Under the pieces are notes generated by a model that saw nothing but the letters and a program-made list of their open reading frames with translations, was not told the DNA's origin and did not search any database. The translations under genes and the position numbers were made by a program. A stretch of DNA of 64,000 bases, from NCBI GenBank assembly GCA_035610835.1, contig CM069446.1, positions 1,875,001 through 1,939,000 of the forward strand, in the 5' to 3' direction. The first letter of the stretch is position 1, and each line of letters starts with the position of its first letter. This DNA is from Ophiura sarsii (lineage: Eukaryota > Echinodermata > Ophiuroidea > Amphilepidida > Ophiuridae). Of this stretch, positions 11,639 through 24,157 are shown piece by piece.

Positions 11639-12699
11639 TTAAGTGGTGTTGACATTTTTGAATTTTTAAAAATTTACTTCAGAATTCAAGGTGAACATTA
11701 AAAATTGCCATTGTTGTTTCTACCAACAAAAACACAGCAAAACTTGATTAAAACAATACCATTGCTATTTATTGAAAAACGCCCTCTATACAAATAATGT
11801 TCACGTTATTTATCATGCCGACTGCGGGGGGACTCTGTTTGACGAAAAATGCTGATCGGGCCCGATCAGCATTTTTTGAATCAACGTTTTGTTGTACAAA
11901 GAGGGCTGATTTTTCTTAATCCTTATAGGTGTAAGTTTATACATGTAATACAATTGTATAAATATACTAATCCCAGTTTTTATCATAATTGAGGGCGCAG
12001 CCTCCAACACATCTCTTAGTGCCCCTTTAAACAAACCTGAGTTACAATTTACTGGCAGTAGGATCTGAGTTGCAGACAATACAGAAGTGATTTGCATTGG
12101 TATAAATACCATTGTGTAAGCACTCCTAAGCTATACTTTGGTATTTATATTTCTGGTATTTGCTTAAGATTGGATAAACTCAAGACAGGTCCCTGATACG
12201 CTGATATGTTTGATTACAGTTTTATGTCATTCCTGTTCTATCAAAACCATGCATGTTTTTCTGGCCCTTCAGCATGTATATCAAGTAAAACTGTCCAATG
12301 GTTATGCATTAAGTATTGCTTTATACATGTTCAGGGGCAAGAGCTCTTTTACAAGGTTTTGATAGTTTTTGGCCCTTTGACATGTTTAGACAGACTGACC
12401 AAAGGTTATACATAGGAAGTATTACTTTATACATGCTGAAGGGCAAAGTGAAGATACATGGTTTGAACAGAACAGCACGGATATGTTTGATTAAAGTTTT
12501 ATATGTTTGATTAAAGTGTTATATGTTTGATTAAATACTCCTATCTAGACACAGACATTGCCTGGTGCAGGAGCAATCATCAATGCTAAATAAACAATAC
12601 TATTTATAGACCGTCTTTCATTGTCCATGCAATTGTTTCCCATCAATTTTCACAAGTGTATCAACATCAATCACAGGATCTTTAATATGATAGGTTTAA

Positions 12700-13056
12700 A
12701 GGTAGATATTCTGATCGCTTGCCCGATTTTTAACTTGATGCTTTCTATTTTACATGAAAGGTCATCCTTAAAATTGTCGCATTCCAAAGTTTGAGTTGTA
12801 TAACTCCAACGATTCTATTTTTAGAAGCACATGGTCACATAATATTTGCCCATTGAGTAGTACACAAACTGGTTGGTGGTTAACCACCTTTGGCAGTTAT
12901 TCACCACATTTTAGCCTATCATTTCTAAATGGAACATTTCTGGCCCCTAGGATTTTACAGATATAATGAGAAAAATATGGGGATTCTTCTGATATCAAAA
13001 TATCTTGATGTGAAAAAAAAATCATAGCCCCAAAAAAGTGATCGAAACATACCATT
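12700..13056. mobile_element. TTAA-flanked MITE, same family
   Basis: AGGTAGATATTCTGATCGCT follows TTAA at 12696-12699. The other end is GTGATCGAAACATACCATT before TTAA at 13057-13060. The interior matches the copy at 23305-23621 in inverted orientation. Confidence 0.7.
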
Positions 13057-13619
13057 TTAATAGGTTTTTATATATCTCAATTTAATGATTTAACAAAAAA
13101 ATTGATATCACATTGATAAAATTAATGTGTAAATTAAAATGTATTGATCAATAGAAGTCAATAAAATGTATTGAAATAGAAATACAGTACTAGACTTATA
13201 TCAATATAAATAACAAACCACGGAGTACCTTTAGTATACCCCTACCACTGCATGTCTTCAACAGGGACTTTTAAAGAACGACCCATACACTAACACAGTG
13301 AGGAATAAAATGGTAGGGTATTTTAAAGCTTACCCGTATAATGACATGATTACATAATTTCATAATTACGGAATCTTTATCATTTATCATAACTGCATTT
13401 ATTGGTTGTTTTATGTTTGTTTTCAAATTAAAAACAAAAATTCAATTCCATTTGAGTATATAAACGTAAACAACAACCCACATTCTTAAAGTTAGCAATC
13501 CCACTGGTTCTCAGAGAAATTAGCGACACTTATACGAGACAATATAAATCGGGTAGGCAAAGCTTAAATATGGTACCACTTTCGAGCAGTGCATGTTAAC
13601 CAGGGTGTTAACTATAGTT
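13057..13619. other. AT-rich non-coding stretch
   Basis: No open frame, repeat boundary or RNA gene was recognised. This is intronic DNA of BCKDHB (intron 7). Confidence 0.5.
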
Positions 13620-13975
13620 TTGTTCAATACATACATACATACATACATTATTGGTATTTATATAGCGCTGCTACATCGAGATCGTAGCGCTTTATGACAA
13701 AACAAAAATAAGCATACTCAACAAAACAAAACTAATTACTGTACAAATGGGTTTTAAGAGCTTTTTTAAAAATGGCTACAGATGGAGACTCTCTGATGTG
13801 AATTGGGAGGTCATTCCAGATGGAGGGGGCAGTGTAATAAAATGTCCTACGTTCAGCAGACTATATGAGCTTGGTGGTTTTATGAACAGTTAGACGGGTG
13901 GTGTCTGATGCTGAACGCAGGTTAGGACGAGCAGGGTGATAGATGGTGAGCGTTGAAGCGATGAAGGAAGAAGGA
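13620..13975 (-). repeat. CR1/L2-type 3' end or associated SINE
   Basis: On the minus strand it ends ...GCGCTATATAAATACCAATA followed by (ATGT)n, a typical CR1/L2-like 3' tail. The adjoining block (about 13745-13970) contains GGGAGGTCATTCCAGATGG, which resembles a widespread invertebrate SINE/LINE 3' region. It is non-coding. Confidence 0.5.
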
Positions 13976-14580
13976 GGCATTACACATGCATGATAATGAT
14001 ATTCAATAACATAGTGACGTCTACTGTGCTTCTCCTGCGTGTTTATGCGGCAAAATACTCCGCTGCATGCATGCATACTCACTGCACAGGATTGGATGGA
14101 ATGTTTGTGGGTTATTCAATAATAACAAGAATAAAAGTTGACATATGTGGGCAACTAATTTCATTAGATAAATTTCTAAAAAGTATAACTGTTTATGCAC
14201 GAAAATAAAGGTATTATTTTAGACCGTACTAGTGTTATTGTCTGACATTAGTCACTCAATATAACATGGGTATGGTCTATAAAACAATACCGTTATCCTC
14301 TAATTTGTGAAGGAATAAGGAGGCATTACACATGCATGATAATGATATTCTGCAAATATTGATGGATAGATCAATAGATCCACAACTCAATATGTTGATA
14401 CTTATCAGTCATTAATTGTTTTATCTACAGTTTAAAATGGAAAGAACAGGCATTTTTCAAAAGCAAAACCTAGGCATACACACACACATTTTAAAATCAT
14501 TTCAAATGGTGGCAGAAAGATCATTTTTAAACTCTAACCCTAATCAAGCCAAATCCAACCAAATCTAACCAGATCCAGAA
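13976..14580. other. Non-coding DNA with a small direct repeat
   Basis: A 26-bp text beginning GGAGGCATTACACATGCATG at about 13973 recurs at about 14320. Nothing else is recognised. Confidence 0.4.
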
Positions 14581-14718
14581 GCGCTACACCGGTGGCCCCC
14601 GCTTTCCAGGTCTATCTCATTGAATGATCATGAAAAGGTATATATAGGCTCCACAAAGTTAGTTTTGGGAGCGCGACCCGTTAGTGTGATGCATGATCAC
14701 CTGGACTTGGTAAGAATC

Positions 14719-15237
14719 TTGACACCACAGAATGGATATGTAAACTGCTCACAAAAAGTATCGAAACACTTGGAAATGATCCAATATATAACGGCTCGAA
14801 AAAGTATGCATTAATCGAAGCAAATAACCAAGTGCATAATTTTGTTCTGCGTATTTTGACACCTTGATCGTTGAGATACGATGTTGCGGAGTGGAGTTAG
14901 TGTCATTTCAACGATCGTGGGTCCAGTTTCAAAAGTGACACTCATCCCTATTGAAAAACACGAATCTGATCATTCTAAACAGTAATGCAAACCTCTTTCT
15001 ATAGGATGATTGTCACTTTTGAAACTGGACCCACGACCATTGAAATTACAATAACTCCGCTCCGCAACATCGTATCTCATCGATCTAGGTGTCAAAATAC
15101 GCAGAACAAAATTATGCACTTGGTTATATGCTTCGATTAATGCATACCCTTTCGAGCCGTTATATATTGGATCATTTCTAAGTGTTTCGATACTTTTTGT
15201 GAGCAGTTTATAATGTTGACACCACAGAATGGATATG
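14719..15237. mobile_element. Long-armed MITE flanked by 22-bp direct repeats
   Basis: Inverted arms of about 220 bp start TAAACTGCTCACAAAAAGTA at 14741 and close near 15210. Directly outside is a perfect 22-bp direct repeat (TTGACACCACAG...GATATG) at 14719-14740 and 15216-15237. The right repeat runs straight into a LINE fragment. Target duplications of 22 bp are unusual for cut-and-paste MITEs. Confidence 0.7.
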
Positions 15238-15630
15238 CATGATATGCATAAACTTGACGTGCTACAGAAGCGATGTGCTCGAGTTATACTTGGTGTTAAT
15301 TCTTTTACTCCCTCTAATGAAATGTTCCATGAACTTAAATGGCAAAAACTTTTTAACATCAGAAATTATTTCACTGCTTTGCTGGTTTTTAAATGTCTAA
15401 ATGGTCTGGCACCATCGTATTTACAAAGTAAATTTAGTTATGTGCGCGAACAATCCGCAGCAGGTCTGTTGGCACTACCCCTATTGACAAATGGCAATGA
15501 CATTGAGTGTTATAAGTATTGTTTTAGCTACAATGGTGTTAATGTATGGAATTGTATTGAAATTGCAATCAGAAATTCTGTGAACGTGCAATCTTTTAAG
15601 GCTTTGTATAAATCCTATCATTGGAACTAG
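15238..15630 (+). pseudogene. CR1/L2-like LINE, RT C-terminal fragment
   Basis: The frame encodes the region after the RT domain of a non-LTR retrotransposon, with LDVLQKRCARVILGV and KLFNIRNYFTALLVFKCLNG. It closes at TAG at 15630. Upstream RT and endonuclease are absent, so it is a 5'-truncated relic cut by the MITE at its left. Confidence 0.75.
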
Positions 15631-15825
15631 CTCAAATTTAATGTGTTTGATGTATCATAGTCAAGCTTTTATGAAATAGATCTTTTCAATTTAATTCTAA
15701 TGAAGTGTATGTATGTAATCAAATAATTTTAATATGTTTTTATTGTATGCTTTTAATATGTGATAGATTTATGAGTGTTGTCCATTGGGTTTTATACTCT
15801 ACACATAATCATCTGTATCTAATAA

Positions 15826-16375
15826 TCTCGTCTCGACAACTGTAACAGTATTCTATATGGCCTTCCGGACAAAGAACTCAACAAACTTCAAAGAATCCAA
15901 AATTCAGCAGCCAGACTTGTGAGCCTGACCAAAAAGCGCAATCATATTACACCGGTTTTGTGCCAGCTGCACTGGTTGCCAATCCGTCAAAGGATAATCT
16001 TCAAACTAATGCTTCTGACTTTCAAAGCTTTAAATGGCCAATCCCCTGCATACATTTCTGATCTGCTCTCAGAGTACAAACCCCAAAGGACACTGAGATC
16101 TTCCTCTCAATACCTACTTCAGGAATCAGTTAGTAGGACAAAGACTTATGACAGATCTTTTTCGTGTGTTGCACCGAGACTATGGAACAATCTGCCACTT
16201 GCTCCTCAGACAATCGGCTGTTTCAAATCCAATCTAAAGACACATTTGTTTAAAATGACGTATCACTTATAACTGTCTCCATGTGCAATTGCTTTGTCTT
16301 TACACTCCGTACACTATGTACAGCGCTTTGATGCCGTTGCTTTATGCGCTATATAAGTCTTTTTATTATTATTAT
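15826..16375 (+). pseudogene. CR1/L2-like LINE 3' relic
   Basis: Frames encode NKLQRIQNSAARLV and ITPVLCQLHWLPIRQRI through PRLWNNLPLAPQ and FKSNLKTHLFK, the classic C-terminus of CR1/L2 ORF2. The 3' UTR ends GCGCTATATAAGTCTTTTTA plus (TTA)n. It is 5'-truncated and lacks the RT core. Confidence 0.85.
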
Positions 16376-16588
16376 TATTATCATATTGTCATTATTATAT
16401 CTCATGTATTTTATATTAAGTCAATATTTTTAAGCATGTATTATATTGATGTGCAGGGCCCCGCCAGCTGATTCGGGCAACCCTGGGTAAAGATAATAAA
16501 TAATAATAATAATAATAATGTGAATATTGTTAAATGAAAGTAATCCAGCAGGTGTTGGTAGACTCAATCCTCCTGCTTCCCTATTTTA

Positions 16589-19029
16589 GGGAGCACAGCA
16601 CCAAGACGCTCTCCATAGACTTTACTGTTAAAAAAGGCTTACTTAAATGGCTCTAGTTTCTAAATTAGCCATAAAATTTCAATGAAATTTTGATATGTTT
16701 TACTCACAAGGGTAATCTACAACATATCTCAATATGAAGCAAACTTTCTCGTGCACTTTTTTTGCTATAAGCCGCCGCATAACAACGTAGTGATATGCCT
16801 ACCTAAATTCGGTCTCCGGTCTGGATATAACCGTGTGTGTAAATCGGTCCGTGAAATTAAAATTGACCTCAAATCACCTAGTTTAAATGTCAGAACATCA
16901 ACTACACATTTCAAACACAACATATTAGTGAAAAATTATATCATAAACCGTCAAAAAATAACTCTCTTTCCCGCCAAATAGGAACTATTGTCGTACTCAA
17001 CTTTGATTGATCGCGACGATAGCGTGTCGCGATACCTGTTTAGGTATGTACTCCCTTATAGAGCACAAATTTGCTCAAAATCATTCAAAATTGATATCAA
17101 CTTTTTCAGCGTGAAATTTTGAACAAACTAGCCAAATAAAATTACAATTGAACAATCCGTTTTTGAAATATGATCTGATCACGGAGGCCGCATCTTCCGT
17201 AAAATCACTATTATTTTCCGTTTTTTGACTCTAGACGCGGCACGCTTTGATTTGTTAGGCCTACACTCACGAAATTTAAACTTTTTGACTCAAATCCAAC
17301 TGATTTTGATTTCGATCAGTCTCTGATTATGTCGACCTAACCCACCTATAACACATCAACTGAAATAACGCTGTGTTTTTGTTTAAAAAAGAGCAACCAC
17401 ACCCCCCCCCCCCTGTTTTTTAAACCGGACAAAGTTGGCCTATGCCATAAATACACTGCCCAGTAGATATCAAAACGCATAGATTTGGGTGAAACCCGAC
17501 TTTTATTTATTGCATTGTGTAATACACCTACACTGGATCGGAGCACGCGGGAGATCGGGCACCTGGCGCTATAAGGGAGCACAGCACCAAGACGCTCTCC
17601 ATAGACTTTACTGTTAAAAAAGGCTTACTTAAATGGCTCTAGTTTCTAAATTAGCCATAAAATTTCAATGAAATTTTGATATGTTTTACTCACAAGGGTA
17701 ATCTACAACATATCTCAATATGAAGCAAACTTTCTCGTGCACTTTTTTTGCTATAAGCCGCCGCATAACAACGTAGTGATATGCCTACCTAAATTCGGTC
17801 TCCGGTCTGGATATCACCGCGTGTGTAAATCGGTCCGTGAAATTAAAATTGACCTCAAATCACCTAGTTTAAATGTCAGAACATCAACTACACATTTCAA
17901 ACACAACATATTAGTGAAAAATTATATCATAAACCGTCAAAAAATAACTCTCTTTCCCGCCAAATAGGAACTATTGTCGTACTCAACTTTGATTGATCGC
18001 GACGATAGCGTGTCGCGATACCTATTTAGGTATGTGCTCCCTTATAGAGCACAAATTTGCTCAAAATCATTCAAAATTGATATCAACTTTTTCAGCGTGA
18101 AATTTTGAACAAACTAGCCAAATAAAATTACAATTGAACAATCCGTTTTTGAAATATGATCTGATCACGGAGGCCGCATCTTCCGTAAAATCACTATTAT
18201 TTTCCGTTTTTTGACTCTAGACGCGGCACGCTTTGATTTGTTAGGCCTACACTCACGAAATTTAAACTTTTTGACTCAAATCCAACTGATTTTGATTTCG
18301 ATCAGTCTCTGATTATGTCGACCTAACCCACCTATAACACATCAACTGAAATAACGCCGTGTTTTTGTTTAAAAAAGAGCAACCACACCCCCCCCCCCCC
18401 TGTTTTTTAAACCGGACAAAGTTGGCCTATGCCATAAATACACTGCCCAGTAGATATCAAAACGCATAGATTTGGGTGAAACCCGACTTTTATTTATTGC
18501 ATTGTGTAATACACCTACACTGGATCGGAGCACGCGGGAGATCGGGCACCTGGCGCTATAAGGGAGCACAGCACCAAGACGCTCTCCATAGACTTTACTG
18601 TTAAAAAAGGCTTACTTAAATGGCTCTAGTTTCTAAATTAGCCATAAAATTTCAATGAAATTTTGATATGTTTTACTCACAAGGGTAATCTACAACATAT
18701 CTCAATATGAAGCAAACTTTCTCGTGCACTTTTTTTGCTATAAGCCGCCGCATAACAACGTAGTGATATGCCTACCTAAATTCGGTCTCCGGTCTGGATA
18801 TCACCGCGTGTGTAAATCGGTCCGTGAAATTAAAATTGACCTCAAATCACCTAGTTTAAATGTCAGAACATCAACTACACATTTCAAACACAACATATTA
18901 GTGAAAAATTATATCATAAACCGTCAAAAAATAACTCTCTTTCCCGCCAAATAGGAACTATTGTCGTACTCAACTTTGATTGATCGCGACGATAGCGTGT
19001 CGCGATACCTATTTAGGTATGTGCTCCCT
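16589..19029. repeat. 987-bp tandem array, 2.5 copies
   Basis: GGGAGCACAGCACCAAGACG starts at 16589, 17575 and 18562 (periods 986 and 987). Each unit is a roughly 465-bp block E (bounded by GGGAGCAC and GTGCTCCC, inverted) followed by a roughly 520-bp spacer. The array begins and ends with E. Outside lie TTTA on the left and TTTACAC on the right, which could be a target duplication. Copies differ by very few bases. A repeated minus-strand frame of about 66-78 codons has no recognised domain. Confidence 0.9.
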
Positions 19030-20500
19030 TTACACACAGCCCCTGCGATGGTGCTCAAATGTGAAGACTGGACAAAATACAGTTCTAAAAGTGTGCGCTG
19101 ATAAACTCGTGAATAAACATGAGCTTATTCACGCACCAGTGCGTCGGTAGTTTCACGCGACGTAGTACACTGTGTGACGCGATAGGACGCACGATTGGCA
19201 TCCCGTGGCGCAGTGTGACGATCGATCAATGCACTGCTTTTGAATTGTACCAATCGGGTGGTATTTCTGTTGTTGCTGTGTATTGGTATGCATATTCATA
19301 TATGCAAAGTTGTCGTGGAATTCCATAACAAACCGCACACTTTTTGGACCTACTATTTTCCCAGTCCCTATATTTGGTCCGCCATTTTTAAAGATGGCAG
19401 CCATGTAGAGGGATGTGGGGACCCAGTCTAGGGGGGGGGGGGGGAGGGGAGGGGTTTGGAGGGGAGCGTGGAAGAGGACCATAATCTCTTGCATGCACAT
19501 TAAGTACAGAGCATTTCTCAATGTTATATTTTTTAGATTTATTCGGAGTGATAATCGGTATGTATCAGCTAACATAGTTTGCAAAACCTTTTAATTCTGT
19601 TCTTTCCTTCCCCCCCCCCCCCCTTTTTTTTTTGGGGGGGGGGGGGGGATGTTTATAAAAGTTGTGCTCCAGGATAAACAAAAAACAACTGCTACTTCAA
19701 AATAAATAATGCATAGTTTGAATCTAGCTGTTCTAGCCTATGGTGAATACGGTCATGGATATAATAGCCTAGATTCGCAGATAGGGAAAGAGCCACTTAA
19801 TCAGTACTGCTTTCAAATTCAAGGCTAACAATTCAATGGTGAAAACTAGCTATATTGGCATTAACAAAACCTATGGGCCCTAACTGACCCATTTTGTCAA
19901 ATTGTCAACAAAAAAACACTACAAAATTGTTGAGATGACTATGACATGAAGAGAGGTTTGCCATTACTAATGTACCACAGCTGTTTGACTGTTCGATTTA
20001 TATTTACAATTATGAGATAAAAAAAAGATTATACAGTGGCCCTTTTATGGTTTGACCTGATTTAGGTAGTGCTAATGAATAAGAGTATACGGTGAACATT
20101 TCAAGAAAATTGTTCGAGCCCTTTTTAAATTATCTGCATTTTCTACTTGACACCCATTTTACATGTAACTCTATGGGAAATGTGGCCGATGAGGGCACTT
20201 TTATAGTAAATAATAATATTCAAAGCTCTATTTCTCAGAACTGGCACCAACAAATGTTCTGAAATTTCTACAAAAGATGGCCAGTATATTCAGGTATTTG
20301 AATCAGTTAAAAACAGAACTGGGCCAGCAAGTTACGGTACGGTGTTCTCAGACTAAAACGGACACATTATGTGGGATCAAACAGCCGTGGTACCTGTGCA
20401 TATTATGCCTCATTAAACACAGCAACAGAGCTTCATTGTTTCATTTAGCCCAATATGTCAATGTCAGTCAGATAGGGAATCAAAAGATTAACCTTTCACA
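19030..20500. other. No gene; C14-T10-G15 tract
   Basis: A G run is at about 19429-19444, and a C14 (19610-19623), T10, G15 (to 19648) block forms a perfect homopolymer inverted repeat. The rest is unassigned intronic DNA. Confidence 0.5.
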
Positions 20501-21766
20501 ATATAAGGTCAGAACCAGTAGCGTAGCCAGGGGGCAAAGGGGGGGGGGGGAATTGGGAAGGCAGAGGAAAATAGGAAAGGCAAACGAAGGGAGAAGAGGA
20601 GACAAAAAGAGAAGGAAAGGAAAAAGGGAAAGAAAAGGGACAGAAAGGAGAAAGGAAGACAGGCAAATTAGTTGGACAATTTTCTGGTTTTAACGCTGGT
20701 ATGGGGTCGCAACGCCTCTAAAAGGATGCAGTTTTCGGTGAACTACATTTTGAAATATTGATAGTATTAGGCATGGGAAAAACAAAGAAAATAAAGACAA
20801 TTTACAGGAAGTTTTCTTTATAAAATAAGAAAGCAGTGTCCAATCCTAACTATAAACGTGTAATTTTGAAGCATTCAAAAAGCTCCTTCTGTTGGTATTA
20901 AGATCTCAAAGGTGTAACCACATTCTCTTAGTTCCCCACTAGCGAACCACGCATGGTAAAACAGTCAAGGCTGTTAGGACAAGGAAGGTCAAGGTTGAAT
21001 TTGTTCAAAGTAACAGGGCCTGTCACTGAGGCTAATTCCCCTAATTTTAGTTACGGCTATTGTGTCATCTAGCTCATTATTACATGCATTTATGGCTCAA
21101 CATCCCTGGCTGATATTTCCAGCAGAGAGTTGGCGTGGTTATGTCTTTAAGAGAGAATCGCATCCTTTTCCCATGGCTGTACACATATTTTAAATTAAGG
21201 GATATCAAACAAACATAGAAAGAATGCTCTTAGATTTGGAAAATGGTGAAATAATATCATGCAGATGTCTGCCTTTGGCATTTATGCTCTTACAATTCCA
21301 GATGACTGTGTGATATGTTTATAGGTTGATTAGGTGTTGTTTCAAGAGAAATTAGACAAACCAATGCAAATGCGCTGACGTTCATGCATTAATAATGGCA
21401 CGCTCCCATAGGCCTAAGGGGAGAGCTCTTTGAGCATATCAGCATTTGCACAAATGTATCAATTTTTCTCAGTTCTCGAAAAACATGACATACACACCTA
21501 TTGGGCAGGTTCATACATGACAATACTAATCAAATGTAAGGTTTTTTTAATACTTTTTGCTCTCTTTAATTAGGTTTAATAAACAAAATACATAAGAACA
21601 GGTTTGTTTGTTTGATTACATGGTCGGTCCGGTCCGTATGGACACACGCTTGGGTCCTGAAGGGACCAGGCTCAAGCAAAATGCTAGGGCCAGGTTTATA
21701 TAAGCATGCTGGCTGAAGGTTCAACCCACAATGAAAATCGGTGAACCTGTGCTGCGTGGACAGTAA
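20500..21766. other. Unassigned intronic DNA
   Basis: Around 20517-20690 is a repeat-like CAGTAGCGTAGCCAGGGGGC followed by a GA-rich tract. The rest shows no gene or delimited element. Confidence 0.4.
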
Positions 21767-22062
21767 GGCCAAATAAAAAAAATGGTTAAGATGTCCTCCA
21801 CAGCTTTCAGAGAGGAGGGGCGGGCAGGTGGATTTTTTTAAAATTTTAAAATTTTCTTTTACCAGCGTAAGCTCGAAGTTCAGCCAACAAGAAGTTGAAA
21901 TCACTCTAAGAGTCGCACATATGTTATAAACACTTAATTTAGTATTCAATGCCATTTAAACTGTTAAATAAAAAAACTGAAAAAACCCCAAACAAATCAT
22001 AGCGGCCCTAAATCTGACGAACGGGCGGCCGAGGACAACAAAACAAATTTTTCTTGGGGGCC
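21767..22062. mobile_element. GGCC-ended MITE, copy 3
   Basis: This copy is inverted relative to 1510-1843. The shared core contains AAGTTCAGCCAACAAGAAGT and GCGGCCCTAAATC. GGCC lies at both ends with palindromic TAA/TTA-like flanks. Confidence 0.65.
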
Positions 22063-22487
22063 TAAACCAAAACATAGTACGTAGTGCGTGCATGTCAAAT
22101 CAGTCAAAAAAGAACATGTTGTTGGCAAATACAGTTTTGAGATAGAGGCCAATATATTTGGTAAAAAATACAGAAAAAGGTAGAAAAAATATGCTTCTTC
22201 AATTTATTCTTGTGATTACAAAGTCTGATAACCTTCAACATAGTATCACTTCAAAGCTTAAAATGTGCTCTTTGAAGTCATACCAATAACTCATAATTGA
22301 CTCGGGCCTCCAACATGTCCATTTTGACGTGACGGGTCACAAATAGACATTTTCAATGGAATCGGCATATTTTAGTTTCCTACTTTTTGATTAGTGGTTT
22401 GTGAGCGCTACGAGTGTAAGAATTCTCACTGTTTCCCTCATGAGTATTCAATGTTTGGGTAAATTTTGGACATAAAACAACTCCTAC

Positions 22488-22550
22488 CTTCTAACATGAC
22501 TTCTGCTTTTGATAATGGTATGTCATATGCTTTAACAGGAACTTGCTCCA
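22488..22550 (-). CDS. BCKDHB: BCKDHB exon 7
   Basis: This 63-nt exon has acceptor TTTTACAG and donor GTAGGAG. It encodes VEQVPVKAYDIPLSKAEVMLEG across its split ends, matching the E1-beta linker before the C-terminal domain (VP...Y.IPLS.AEV..EG). Phases 1 in and 1 out agree with exons 6 and 8. A second partial copy of its 5' half lies 65 bp upstream in transcription (22582-22618). Confidence 0.95.
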
Positions 22551-22581
22551 CTGTAAAAGGAAATAAAAGGAGAACAATAAC

Positions 22582-22618
22582 GGTATGTCATATGCTTTAA
22601 CAGGAACTTGCTCCACTG
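22582..22618 (-). pseudogene. Duplicated 5' half of BCKDHB exon 7
   Basis: These 37 bp are identical to 22517-22553, including the AG acceptor. The copy lacks the rest of the exon and a donor, so it is unlikely to be spliced in productively. It could act as a decoy acceptor. Confidence 0.85.
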
Positions 22619-22754
22619 ACTGTCAGAAGAAAACTACAAATAAACCCATCAAAAAAATTTCAAAACTACTGCTTTTAACAAATACAAAGAAATTTAAAAC
22701 ACTTTATTATTAACTCTAACTCGAGATCACCACACGGCAACAGATTTCTTTTCT

Positions 22755-22862
22755 GACCCCCAAAATTCACCAGAAAGGTCACCCCGACCCCAGGGATTTG
22801 AACTACGGACCTCCAGTACCAGGGCCCAGATCCTAGCCACTACACCACGGCTGTCAGTTGAC
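22755..22862 (-). repeat. tRNA-derived SINE head
   Basis: On the minus strand it reads CAGCCGTGGTGTAGTGGCTA (box A) and GTAGTTCAAATCCCTGG (box B) at tRNA spacing. It is a SINE promoter region. The A- and T-arms are recognisable but a full cloverleaf was not closed. Confidence 0.75.
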
Positions 22863-23224
22863 ATTCGGCGAGTATATTCGCCTCGTTATATAGCCTGGGT
22901 CCGTTTTGTAGCCCAAAAACCTGCACGCCGGGTTATAAAAACATCTTTTCCGCAGTTGCCGTGTGGTGAAGTAGAGTTAGGGTTATATTGGTTAAAATTA
23001 GCTGCGGGTTAATTTGTTTTGAACCACCCTGTATCACCCTGCATATGATCTTGATATATGTCATATTGAAAGAGTATTATTTATTTATCTATTTAATTCA
23101 ATTCAGCATCAAACTGACAAAGAAACATAGACAACCCAGACAGGAAAACAAATAAATGGAAATAAATGTTGTGTGCCCTACACCAATAGCAAGCTCTGTC
23201 AGGCTCCACATAGAATTGGGTTTT

Positions 23225-23296
23225 TTGTACATAAAGAGCACACACGAACACATGTGTGTTGGGGTGTGTACATAAAGAGCACACACGAACACATGT
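23225..23296. repeat. Tandem duplication of a GT/CA-rich 40-mer
   Basis: TGTACATAAAGAGCACACAC followed by GAACACATGTGT occurs twice, about 42 bp apart. Open frames across it (repeats of CVRVCSLCT) are repeat artefacts. Confidence 0.6.
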
Positions 23297-23304
23297 GTAT
23301 GTTC

Positions 23305-23621
23305 TGATCACCTTTTTTCCCAACTTTTTTCACATCAAGATATTTTGATATCAGAAGAATCCCTATATTTTTCTCATTATGTCTGTAAAATCTTAGGGCC
23401 CAGAAATGTTCCCTATAGAAATTATAGGCTAAAATGTGGTGAATTACTACCAAAGGTGGTACTACTCAATGGGCAACTTTCTTGTGACTTTGTGCTTCTA
23501 AAATAAGAACCATTGGAGTTATGCAATTCAAACTTTGGAATGTGACAATTTTAAGGATGACCTTTCATGTAAAATAGAAAATATCAAGTTGAAAATCGGG
23601 CCAGCAATCAGAACATCTACT
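23305..23621. mobile_element. TTAA-type MITE, truncated
   Basis: The right end AACATCTACT abuts TTAA at 23622-23625. The interior matches 12700-13056 in reverse. The left end seems lost at the neighbouring duplication. Confidence 0.6.
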
Positions 23622-23880
23622 TTAAGTCGTCCACATAGGACAATTGAAATATTGTTCAAGGCAGGAAATATTATCATTCAAGTGACCTATAGCAAATGTG
23701 CCAACAGTTTTCACAGGTGAATAGAGTAGAGGGCTACACAATGTGGTTGGCAAACCATAATGCCTCTGCTCAGAACAAGAGAAGATATCGGTATCTTCCC
23801 AGAAACCAGTGTGTCCGATCGAATTACCATGTCTTATTAACTTACACTACTGCTGTTGACAAATTTAGAGGCATTAAAGC

Positions 23881-24157
23881 ATAATGCATTGTGGGAAGGA
23901 CCTTTTCTTGCTGGCCATACTATTCTATCAGCTATTGTCATCATTTGAGTCAGATAGTTGAATGTATCCACATCTACAGAAATACTCACAAAGGGTTGGT
24001 AATCGATCCATGTCTGTATGGAGCATATATGTGCTTGATATGCCTAACAAAGCGGGCATTTTAAAAGTGTATTTCACACATGGGTGCCCACACAAGCGCA
24101 GTAAAGCTATCGGATTTTGGACCAGACAGAAATCATAACCTTCCCACAATGCATTAT
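23881..24157. mobile_element. MITE with ATAATGCATTGTGGGAAGG ends
   Basis: The 19-bp ends are perfectly inverted. There is no coding capacity. The next 700 bp (24158-24890) hold nothing recognisable. Confidence 0.7.

Noticed and set aside
20277..20693. 138-codon plus-strand frame
   Set aside because: Its second half is a translated GA-rich tract and the first half matches no family, with no splice or promoter support.
23225..23296. CRISPR-like direct repeats
   Set aside because: Only two copies, eukaryotic context and no spacers or cas genes. It is a simple tandem duplication.
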